Below, one piece after another: positions 1 to 11,900 of a stretch of 64,000 bases of DNA. The stretch is from the NCBI GenBank assembly GCA_022702705.1, contig CM040429.1:7387419-7451418 (forward strand), given 5' to 3'. The notes beneath the pieces were generated by a model. That model worked only from the letters and a program-made list of their open reading frames with translations. It was not told where the DNA came from and searched no databases. Both the position numbers and the translations under genes were made by a program. Each line of letters begins with the position of its first letter. Positions within the stretch are counted from its first letter, which is position 1. This DNA is from Papilionanthe hookeriana x Papilionanthe teres (lineage: Eukaryota > Streptophyta > Magnoliopsida > Asparagales > Orchidaceae).

Positions 1-2330
1 AAATCTCGAGGCACTGCATCTGTAAACTGCTCCTCTCACTTCCCGTGCTCTGCTGGACATATCTGGTAAATAAGTATGTGAGGAGAAACCTACTATGGGA
101 CGAAATCCGTGGTAGGAAGCTCTATTCTCACTAGCAACCACTGAGGAGAGACTTCTTCTCTGGTAGGACTTGGATCTCATTGAAAAATTTTCTTCCCCAC
201 CAAGCTACTAAGTCAATTTTCAAAGCTGTGGTTCATTCGCCTCGCTAGTCATTTGTTGGTGGGTACACTGTTGAACTGAATCTAATATCCAAATAACTAC
301 ATATAGTATGGCACAAAAGAGTCTCATTTTTGATATGTTGGGCCTCCCTAAGTAGATGCTACTCAGGAAGAAGTCTATGTATCTGAAAAATCTGAATTTC
401 TCTTATCTGGGATTGTCATATATTTGGTGTTGATTCCTCAAACTCAAAACCACGATAGACAACTATTGTTAATTTGGTTGAAATCTCTCTCGTAGCTGGA
501 ACTACATGTATCTTTCCCTCATCAGTTGGAAGGTGGTATTCTTTTTGTGACATCACCTTCTTCAATGTCTACTATGTCATAAATTTCTTCAACAATGTCC
601 TGCTCAATGAAATAGATCATCCCCTGATTGTGCAATCGAATTCAATATGCCCAAATCAGTGACACTTATACTGGTTTGCTCGCATGTTCTCTACTCTAAA
701 TCAATTTCTACTCAAGCAAGGTCGGCTTGAATGTTCCTCTACATGTACTCTAGCTACAAGATCCTAGGGTTGAATCATGCCCGTACGATGTGATGGCCGC
801 CTAGTCATGTGGTCTCTCCACTTTTAAAGCTGAGGTCTGAACATCTGGTCTATAGTGATCTTATCTTTTTTCTCATGTTGGCGTAGGGGCTTTAAATTAT
901 CCCACTAAAATAATACACTCTTATTTAACTTAGTGGCTACTAGTTTCACCATTCTGTCTAGTGGGACTTCCTAATACTCAAAAAAAAGTTTTGCGGTCTG
1001 AACCCACTTGATGAACTCGTCTAGATCAAAATAGTAGTCTAATATGAAAAATCCACAATTACTTCAAAATTCTAGCTTAATAGATATTTCAGGTTAAATT
1101 TTCGGGTAGAAGTTCTTCATCCTTGGAATCTGCAAGGTGGAAGAGATTCACTCCATTCCTTCGAACTAGCAAGTCACTGTTGTGGCTACATATGACCCGT
1201 CCGAATTGCCTCCTCTTGAAGGCGATAAACCTCTGTTGTAGTTGAAAGATTTTCTGATGTATATCCTCAATTAAAGGTTCTCAGGTGTCTCTTTGCGGAT
1301 TTCTTATAAAAGGCATTCTGGTGCTTGCTCCCGAACAGGTCTCCGACAATTCTCTTTGGTGACGTGGCTGGGGTTGGGGTTTGGATTTGGGTTTGGGTAG
1401 GTGGAAGATGGTGTATAGGGATAGTATAGGGTGAGAAAGAAAATTTTGGGTGGAGGTAGGGCTGGGTGTGGATGGATGTTAGAAATCGTAGGATAAAACA
1501 ATGATTAGGCTAGTTTTGATACCAAATGAAAACAGATCTAACCCAAACCACAATTGGAAAAGAAAATATTATTATTACAAGCAAATATGCGGTTACAACC
1601 AACACAATTGAAAGAAAAAATACAACAACACAACACCTGGAAATCTGAAATAACAATAGGCACGACACAAACACTCAAACTAGAGTGGATTTTGGGGTGG
1701 TGGTGATGATATGGTGGACAATGTGGTTGGCAAGCTGAAAATAGCAAGCCAATGACTTCCCAGGTTCCAAATAGCAAGTATGCAATAGATATCAATGTGA
1801 CCGTTGTCCGGGATAATGGCAGGAAAGGAGGGGAGTTCAAAAAACAGCGAAAGCAGGGATGGAGGACTGGAACAATAATGGGGGATGAGGTGGACTGTCG
1901 GACAGTCAAACGAAGGCTATCTAGAGTGGGGGAGCCAGGAAAAGGGCTAGACAGCGAGGAAACTATCTGGAAATGGCAACAATAGGGTTGTTGTCGGGGC
2001 AACCTGCAGCGAGAATGCATGACAATGACGTGGGGGTATGCAGAGGAATTGGGGAATGATAAATATCACCTGGAGACCAAGACAGCCGAAGCAGCACCTG
2101 AAACTCTTGGATACAGCCCTCAAAGGGAATAAGATATGTCAGCGGCTGTCCCAATACAAAACACAAAAAAAAACTGACTCCTAAACATACAACACATATA
2201 TAAGAAAAGACTCAAAAAATGAAGGATATTAGAAACGAAGGCATAAAAAAGATTGATTCGGCCCGTCTCCCCATCTCCCGTGATAGCAGGAGCTGAACGG
2301 CTTGTGTCTCAAGTCCAAAGCGAAGCGCTC
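1..2330 (-). mobile_element. Ty3/gypsy retrotransposon fragment A, truncated by the window edge
   Basis: A decayed gypsy element in minus orientation. The primer-binding-site region, on the plus strand near 1510-1525, reads GCTAGTTTTGATACCAAATG, the complement of an initiator-tRNA-type TTGGTATCA signal. The 5' LTR lies to its right, about 1520-2330, and shares blocks with the LTRs of element B, for example an AACTGAC..CAACA..ACATATATA stretch near 2170-2200. Positions 1-1500 correspond to the gag/protease side and are interrupted by many stops. The open frames at 1538-2020 and 1752-1985 lie in the LTR and match no known protein. It probably sits in intron 4 of OLA1. The right LTR boundary is approximate. 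Confidence 0.65.
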
Positions 2331-2848
2331 CAACATCAACTATAAGTAAGAAATCTCGGATATTCAAGTTAACAATGCCAACTTGAGCAACTAGTAGTAG
2401 AAGTAGCATAGATTTCCTACCTAAACTGAACTCAACGTCAGAGAAAAAAAAAAAGTGACATCAAATGAATTAAATTTTAAAGACTTCTAATATGGCTCTG
2501 AAACATCAGCATTCTCTATCAATGAAAATCTTAACAAACTTCACAATTAATTAACAGTTAAAAGTTTAAAATTAGCGAATACATTAGATGAGTTCCACTT
2601 TGAAAAAAATTTGAAAGCAGTATATGCACAAGTACAATCTCCTCATATCCCATGCCGGAACCAAATTGAAACCATTCTCGTTTTGATATGCCATATAATA
2701 CTGTTACAAATTGAAAATCCTTCCCTGGCCTGGGCATTAAATCTAACGATGGATGAAGATAATCAAAAATAAATGGAAGTTAATTAGCAAAAAAATGTTA
2801 TTTATTGGAATAATCGCCAAGTTTTCTGGGGTAAAAGTAACAAAATAC
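2331..2848. other. OLA1 intron 4 sequence, no feature seen
   Basis: AT-rich intron DNA between the gypsy A LTR and the splice donor after exon 4. I searched the minus strand for the next OLA1 exon and found nothing that would continue the protein after LRLK. Confidence 0.5.
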
Positions 2849-2940
2849 CTTTAGACGGAGCTCTTCTGTTATAACTTCCAAATCCCTTACAGGGTCTACA
2901 GAGTCATCCACATGAATGATATCAGGGTCTTCAAATGCTC
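2849..2940 (-). CDS. OLA1: OLA1 exon 4 (residues 128-158)
   Basis: The acceptor TTAAATAG precedes 2940 and the donor GTATTT follows 2849. It encodes AFEDPDIIHVDDSVDPVRDL through LRLK, a segment highly conserved in plant and animal OLA1. It is separated from exon 3 by a 7,686-bp intron. Its continuity with exon 3 rests on the phase match and family order. Confidence 0.92.
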
Positions 2941-5900
2941 CTATTTAACCATGTTCCAGTTGAAAGAAATTCATAAGAAAGAAATATCTCTAGAGGTGTA
3001 AAAAGGCCCATAGCTACCTATGGTTCAAAAGAGCAGGAATTCTTTTTCTTTTACTGGATTTGTACACTTTGATTCAATATGACAGGCAATATATTTTGTC
3101 ATATAATCAAGTTATGGATTAAGCCAGTTCAATAAAATAGTGAAAAAAATATAATATCCAGACAAATGACAAAAATTAAGAAATCGGAAGTTTTCCAGCG
3201 CCGTTTAATAACAAGTAATGTGCCTCTGTAAAATAGTTTCAAGAAGATAGATATATGGCATAATCGCTTATTGCAAAAAAATTTTACTAAGCAGATAAAT
3301 CCTTTGTCATAGAAGTTGGTCTTTGTCACACTACATACAGAATACATAAATAAAAATATGCATCTTCCTAAGCAACTCCTGACACTAAACATTAAATGTA
3401 TTCCTACCAACAGATCATGGAAAAAATGGAGTCAAAATGTATCAAGAAATTAAAAATTAAAGACAATTAATATTCTCAATGTCATTCCAATTGCTTCAGA
3501 TCAGCTTTATGAATCAGTATATTTCCATCTACTCATCTTATTAAGTGTTGCATCTGTCCTATATTTTCTTATTGCAACATTTTGTCATAATTTCCAGCCA
3601 AGTAGCATGGTCCTTCCCTCTTCCTCCTCACACTTCCAGGTTGATTATGTGCCCTTCCTTTGCCAATGCTATTCTATACATCTCTATAACATTTTGCACA
3701 AATATCCAAGTTATCTTTGGCCTACAAGTTTTTCTTTATAATCCTTTAACAATTATTTTATCCACCCATCTTACTGCTCATCTTTTATCCTTCATAGTGC
3801 ATGCTGAATGAACCAAAATCTATTTTCGACGACATTATCTTTAATAAATGTTACTCCCAATGCCTCTTTGATAAAACCATTTCTCAACCCATCACCTTGT
3901 TTTCACACAATAACCATAAAATTATAATTTTTGTCAAGCTTACTTAGCTGCCAAAAATCTTTTTTGCCATCCAATATTAGACTCCTTAAAATATAGTCAG
4001 ACCAATTGCAGTTTTGTAAGCTTCACTTTTAAGATTACATGAATTCCTTAATTGCGTGGGACTTCTAGGGCACTTCCTATTTTGAGCATGACGACATACT
4101 TGTTGAAGTTAATCCTGATACATATATCTCTATATTCCTTTTACAAAAGATACAATACTTGAACATCTATAGTACTTGCTAGTATAGTTAAAAAAGTAGA
4201 TAAACATCAATAAAACGCTAGCTAAAATTGCATATCATTATTCTAACATTCTACTAACTCTATAGCTTTTTTATCTTCCAAACATTTTCTTCATTATTCA
4301 AACATTTCACTAATTAAGGAATAGATCTCACATATTAAAACCACATCATCAGCAAAAAACATTCATCATGATACCTTGCTATAAATATCCTTTGTGTCCA
4401 TCTCCGTAACATACACATAAATGATATAAGCTTTAACTGTAAAAAAATCCCACTTAGATAACATATACAAAAATAACAACTATGACAAGTCAATATTCCA
4501 TCGTTATCTTCATTAGTATTGTCCCAACCATTTAATTTAGGCTTTATTAATTTTCATTTGCTCCTTTTGAATGTTGCACAAGGTGTAAAATCTATCCATA
4601 TTAGTTAAGGGGTTGTTTTGAATCTTTTTTTTTTTTAAATAAAAAATAAGAAACAAAAAAAAAAAACAGTCTTTGCTTATCTGCTTTTTGTTTTATTTAA
4701 TTTTTAGAAGAATACTTCTGTTTTTAAAATACTCAAAAACAAAAAAGCATGTTTTTGCACTCGCCGCCCGCAAGCCCCCACTCGCCGCCCGCAAGCCCCC
4801 AAACATTTTCTTCATTATTCAAACATTTCACTAATTAAGGAATAGATCTCACATATTAAAACCACATCATCAGCAAAAAAACATTCATCATGATACCTTG
4901 CCATAAATATCCTTTGTGTCCATCTCCGTAACATACACATAAATGATATAAGCTTTAACTGTAAAAAAATCCCACTTAGATAACATATACAAAAATAACA
5001 ACTATGACAAGTCAATATTCCATCGTTATCTTCATTAGTATTGTCCCAACCATTTAATTTAGGCTTTATTAATTTTCATTTGCTCCTTTTGAATGTTGCA
5101 CAAGGTGTAAAATCTATCCATATTAGTTAAGGGGTTGTTTTGAATCTTTTTTTTTTAAAAAATAAAAAATAAGAAACAAAAAAAAAAAAAACAGTCTATG
5201 TTTATCTGCTTTTTGTTTTATTTAATTTTTAGAAGAATACTTCTGTTTTTAAAATACTCAAAAACAAAAAAGCATGTTTTTGTACTCGCCGCCAGCAAGC
5301 CCCCACTCGCCACCCGCATGCCCCCACTCGCGGTTGCCGGGCACTCCCCGCCCCCCGCCCCCCGCTGCCCGCCCATAGGTAATGCTTCATGTTGGGTGGA
5401 GCAAGGAAGACGTGTATACGTCATGGGCGGGAAGCTTAATACTAAAGTGCACATGGATCCAACAGTTTTATAAAAAGTTTTTTTCTTTACAAAAAATAAA
5501 AAATACCCAACCGAACATATTTTATATTTAAAAAAAAAAACTAAATCACACCAGTACCAAACACATTTTCAAAAAACAAAATACAGAAAATAAAACACAC
5601 TAAAAAAAAGAAGAAAAAGGAAAACGGAAAGTGATCCTAAATAGGCCCTCAAGTTTACCCCCTTTTATTCTTCCTTTGACAAAAATTTTATCCACTCATC
5701 CATTTAGTGCATTTCTACCCTTCATTAAATGTCCAAACCACCTAGAGTCCATCTTGAACTATCCTTACTTTTCAATAAATGACACTCCGAATGTCGAATA
5801 ATATAATAATTTCTCAATTTATCCACCCTAATTTTATCACAAATCGATCTTAATATTCTTATATTCACTTCATTCAACATTGCATTTTTCTTACAACCCG

Positions 5901-8900
5901 ACAATGTTCCATACAACATAATCGGCCTATTTTCATTTTCAATCTAAAAATCCACTTTCATAGGTAAAGAATAGGTACTTCAACATGCCTTAAAACACAT
6001 ATTTTCCATAATTTGCATCAAATCAATTCTAATAATACATGTTTATGTGTCTTATCAAGATCAATAAAATTAATATAAAGATCATTTCCTAGCTCCAGAC
6101 CTTTTGATATATTTCCTTGGCCAAAAATAGCCTCTGTAGTGAATCTTGTGTTATAAACCAAATTAATTATTTGATCCAAAGGTATTTTTCCCGGGCGACA
6201 TGCCATGTGCTTTTCCATGGTGTCAATGCATGACTTAATAATGCCCTATAATACCACAACCTTAAAACAATTCCTTTGGCCCTGAATTTCATATAAAAAT
6301 GCTTCTTCCCAAATCATTAGCGTCTTGTTCTTCAAAATTACACTGAACTATTTGCCAAAGTACTCATATATCATTCATTATTCTAAAAATCACAATATGT
6401 ATATTTTCCAAACAAACCTTTACATTTATGCATTTTGCTTGAAGAAACTACATTTATTTTGGCTCAATCTATAGTATAACCATTGTTCGGATCAATGTGC
6501 TCATCCAAAATAAACTCATTATTAACACTGCCGTTGCCGGTCCCAAGCCCGGATGTGAAAAGTGGAGGGTTGCGTTAGGTAGTCGACGAATAGCCGTAAA
6601 ACTTGTCGAAAAAAATCATGACATGAATCATTTTGATCATTGCGTAAGTGCTAGGGCGTCTCTGAAACTGACGCGACCGTATGGCTTCAAATACAGGTGG
6701 AAAGTGTAGCGGCCGCTATACGCGAGCCGAGTGTAGTGTCAAGAAGCAGGGTTCCCACATTACGGACGGATGCGGGTAAAGAAGTTAATCCATGATACTA
6801 AGTATTAGGATAGGATCCCTGAATATAGTACTCTCGATAGTAAACTAATGGAATTGGTTGATATTATGATCCATAGAAAGATAAATATCCTATGTATTCA
6901 AGAAACTAAATGGGTTGGAGAAAAAGCTAAGGAGATTGATAACTTAGGTTTTAAACTATGGTATTCCAGTAAGAAGTCGTCTTAGAAATGGTGTAGGTGT
7001 AATTATAGATAAGAGTTAGAAAGATAATGTTATCAAAATTAATAGAATTGGAGATAGAATTATAGAGACTTAAGATTATTATCGATACTAAGATTTTTAA
7101 TATTATAAGTCTTTATGCTTCCTTAAGTTGGCTTTAGATATAAGTTCTAAAGATAAATTCTGAATGATTTAGAAGACTTAATACACTCTGATACCCTCGA
7201 AGAAAAAATTTTTATTGGAGGAGATTTAAATGGGCGTGTCAGTAGAGTAGTTGAAGATTTCGAAATATTCACGTAGGCATTACTGGTTATGGAGCGATTA
7301 ATGGAGAAGGTAGAACCATTTTAGATTTCTTTTAGCGTACGATATGATTATTACTAATACTTTATTCAAGAAAGAGATGAGCGATCTTATTACTTATAAG
7401 AATGGATCTAATAAAACACAAATTGATTATTTTACCATGAGAAGAAGAGATCGTCGAGATTAGTAAGGATTGTAAGCGTTATTCCAAGTGAACGAATTAA
7501 GATCTAACATCGTTTATTAGTTCAGATTTTAAGATGAAGAGTTATAAAATAAAGAATACTGGGATTCAACATCGTAGAATAAGATGAAGTAACCTAAAAG
7601 ACACGAAATAAAATTATTTTTATGAGTAAAATTCAAGATTTAAATATTTGGGATGTTCATGAAGACGCGAATATTATCCGGGAAAAATTAACTATCATTA
7701 TTAGACGATGTTGCGTAAAGATAGACTTTGAGAATCGAAAAGAAAAGCTTTATAAATAAAAATAATTGGTGGTGGAATAATAATGTGCAAGAAAAGATAA
7801 AATATAAGAAGTTATGTTATAAAAATTGGTTTAAATGTAAAAGCGTAGAGATTGGTAAAATTATAAAACGGCCGCAGTGAGTCAGTATAAGATAATCTGT
7901 ACGTTAAAAATTCGCTTCAGTGATCTTTATAACATGTTAGATATTAAGGAAGGTGAAAAATATATGTATAAACTCAACGAAACAAAGAGAAAAGAAAAGT
8001 AAAGATTTAACTCGAAGTAAAGTGTATTAAAGCATTTAAAATCGAAAAGTCATTTCTTAGAAAAGATATTCAACATAAAGTAGGTGAGTTATTTTGATAA
8101 ACTTTTTAATGATGATGCTGAAAGTACGATTGACGCTAGTGATCTTAATATCGTTAATAATAATAAAACTTTTCATTTTTACCGTCGCATTAGTAAAAGA
8201 AGTTGATGAGGCTTTAAAGAAAACCAACTGGGAAAGTCCGTAGGACTGATGATATCCCAATCGAAGTGTGGAAATGTTTAGGTGATTCGGGAGTTTCAGC
8301 TTACTAAACTTTTTATATTATTTTAAAAACTAGAAGGATGCCCGAGGAGTGGAGAAAGAGCATTTTGGTCCCCATTTTTAAGAATAAAGGAGATGCACAA
8401 GAGTGTGCAAATTATAGTAGGAATTAAATCGATGTGTCATACTTTAAAATTATGGGAGAGGTAATTGATCATAGGTTAAGACGTATTACGAAGATTTCTC
8501 ATAATCAATTTGGATTTATGCCGAGTGTGTCTACCATGGAAGCTATACATTTATTGAGAGGTTTGATGGAGAAGTACGGAGATAATAAGGAGGATCTACA
8601 TTTGATTTTTATTGATTTAGAAAAGCTTACGATAAGGTTCCTAGAGATGTTCTTCGGAGAGTCCTCGAGAAGAAAGGTGTTGATATGACTTATATTCAAG
8701 TCATTAAAGATATGTATACTTAGAGTCGTTACATGTGTTCGAACCGAAGGAGGATTGACCAAGTATTTTACTATTTCACGTTGGTTTACATCAAGGATCG
8801 GCTTTAAGCCCATATCTTTTTGCTTTATTTATGGATGGTCTTATCGGGCATTTACAAGAGGATGTACCTTGGTGTATGCTTTTTGTCGACGATATCCTCC

Positions 8901-11900
8901 TCGTGGATAAGACGAGAGAAAAAGTCAAGGAAAAACTTGAATTATGGAGGTCTACATTGGAGTCTAAAGGTCTTCGTTTGAGTAGAACTAAAACTGAATA
9001 CATGGAATGTAATTTTAGTAATAGTAGGTCTAGTGACGAGCAGTGTAACTTTGGGTGATCAAATTATTAAAAGGTGTGAACGATTTAGATATCTCGGGTC
9101 CATTGTTCAAAGCGATGGTGATATAGATGGGGATGTTAATAGTAGAATTCGAGGTTGGTTGGTTGAAGTGGAGGAATGCGTCCGGCCTATTGTGTGATAA
9201 AAAAGTTCCGCTTAGATCGAAAGGAAAATTTTATAAGATGGTGGTGAGACCTTCAATGCTCTATGGTGTTGAATGTTGGCCTTTAAAAGAGAAGCATAAT
9301 GTTAAGTTAAGTGTTGCCGAGATGAGAATGATTAGGTGGATGAGTGGCTTTACACTTAGAGACAAAATGCGAAATGAATATATCCGTAAAAGGGTTGGAG
9401 TTGCACCAGGTGACGGGTAAAATTAGAGAGAGTCGCCTTAGATGGTTTGGTCACATTAAACGTCGACCACCTAATGATCCGATTAGGAGAGTAGATGTTT
9501 TAAATACAACTTATGTTAAGAAAGGCAGAGAGCGGACCTAGGAAAACTTGGGCTTATTGCATAAAAAATGATCTTAATTTATTAGAATTAAACGAAAATT
9601 TGACACTTAATAGGACGCAATGGAGAAAAAGGATTCATGTAGCCGACCCCACTTAGTGGGATTAAGGCTTTGTTGTTGTTGTATTAAAACTCCTTATAAA
9701 TGAGTATAGGAGTCATTAACATATTCACACTTCAAGCCCTAATAGTTGAAATTTTCTATATAAAAACAAAGTTGGGGAACCTGTTGGGGAACCTGTGAGT
9801 TTTTCAAAGGTTTGTTGCAAATTCAATAAAAGTTAAAGTTCATATAGATGAAAATATATATGTTGCAATGAATTATAAAAATAAAAGGTGCTCCAAGAAG
9901 CCTATTTTTTCTTTGTAACATCCTTACCACTATTAGTAAATGCCAAATGTGAATTTCTTTCTAGCCCTCCAGAACAAGCATGAAAGTGTCATGAAAACAT
10001 TAACAATTTTATTTCTATTAACAAATCTGAGGCAAAACCCAACAATAAGACTACTGCAAAATTTTCTGCTGAAAAATCATTCAAAAGCTAATGTGCATGA
10101 AGGTTTTAAATTTCATACCATTTTACTAGCGAGTTACGAGACTTGATATTCTTCATTGGAAAACATCTCCCCAATCAGCATTCTTAGCCTTAACCCATTT
10201 ACTTGAAGTTGGCTTTACGAATGCTTTTGCGTCACTCATTATTTTTAGCTGGTTCATTTAGTGTTAATTCTAACATATAACTATGTGAATAAGTTAGCAT
10301 AACTTCTAATTATGCTAAATATAATATCTCCCTTTCTTTAGTTACCTTCTGCATTTAATACTATCTATCCACCATATTGATGCATCTTTATTCTCCTTCC
10401 ACAATAATTTTGTTCCATTTTTTCTTAAAAAATCATGATAAAAAGAACCAGCAAGCTCGTCATTAACTCATCAAAATAAGTTTAGTTCAGAAAAATAAAC
10501 AAAGTTTTTGTCAGAGAAGTCCGAGAAAAGTGGTTGAACATTCCACTTCCCAATCAATAACTCGCCAAATAGTACCTAGGAAATCATAAGCAAAAAAAAA
10601 TTAAAAAATTAAGATAAAAACCATACTAAGAACATGGAAAATTCCATCAACTGCACGAATATGGGACAGAAAATTATTTCCCAAACCCTGTCCTTGATGA
10701 GCACCTCGTACTAGCCCAGCTATGTCATGTATTTCCAAAAATGCGGCGACCTGAAATTTCAACATATTTTTGTTAGAAACAAAAATGGGAATCAAATATG
10801 ATAGGAAAAAAATGTCTAAGAGCATTTTCGAATCCCTTCTTTTAATGCCAAAAAATAAAATGCAATAGTGAATTTACAAGCATAGACTTACAGAAGAAGC
10901 CAAGACTAACACGAGTTACAATGGCAAACAAAAGATATAGAGCTTAAATTCTAGTTATAGGTTATCTCATTTGCTTGTCCACCACTGTCAGTAAATGCAT
11001 CTATATCCCGGTAATTAGCATTATTCAGAACTTGTACATAAAATCTTTGACTGTTTTATTGGAAGATTTACATACATACCACTAAAGTCTTATGTGTTTC
11101 AACATCTAACACAAACTTCAATTTTTACATACATATCACCTTACCTATGCATTAAAAGCCGCATTTCCTTTTTAAAATTTAAATGGTGGTATTTTTTTGT
11201 GATATGAATGATTTGGCTGGTATAAATGTAAAAATTAAGTTTTAGGTGTTAGATATGTAAAAACATAAGAATTGGGTGGTATGTGTGTAAATGTCCCCTT
11301 AATTTTAATACTCAATGAACTAAAGAAAGCATTGGCAAAACTCATTTCCAGTTATTCATGGGACATTTAAATACATACCACCCAGTTCTAATTTTTTTAC
11401 ATATCTAACACCTAAACTTTGTTTTTTACATTTATACCAGCCAAATCTTTCATATCACATTAAAAATACCACTATTTTAACTTTTAAAAAGTGAAATACA
11501 CCTTTGCATAAATAGTTAAGGTTGCAGATATGTAAAAAATTGAAGTTTATTAGATATGTAACTACATGAGAGTTGAGTGGTATGCATGTGAATCTTCCAT
11601 TTATTTATCCCAACTGCCTAAAAGAGCACAGCTCTAAGAACATGTGGTTTGGATAGAAAATCTAGCCAACAGCCAATATGACAAAACTGCTTATGGGTAG
11701 TATACATAAAAGAATATCCATCAAATATACAATTAGATTTAACAAAAATTATATGTAGGTGTCTGTTACAAACCTCACTCTTTGGCTTGTACAACTTGCA
11801 AAGCCAATCAAATCTATCATCGGGCACATTAATACGTGCTTCATTGGGCTCTATGGTGCAGAAAGGAAAGTTCTCTGCAGGAATCGACAATTTAGTAAGA

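Noticed and set aside
1538..2020. 160-codon minus-strand open frame
   Set aside because: It is within the LTR of gypsy A and has no recognisable family.
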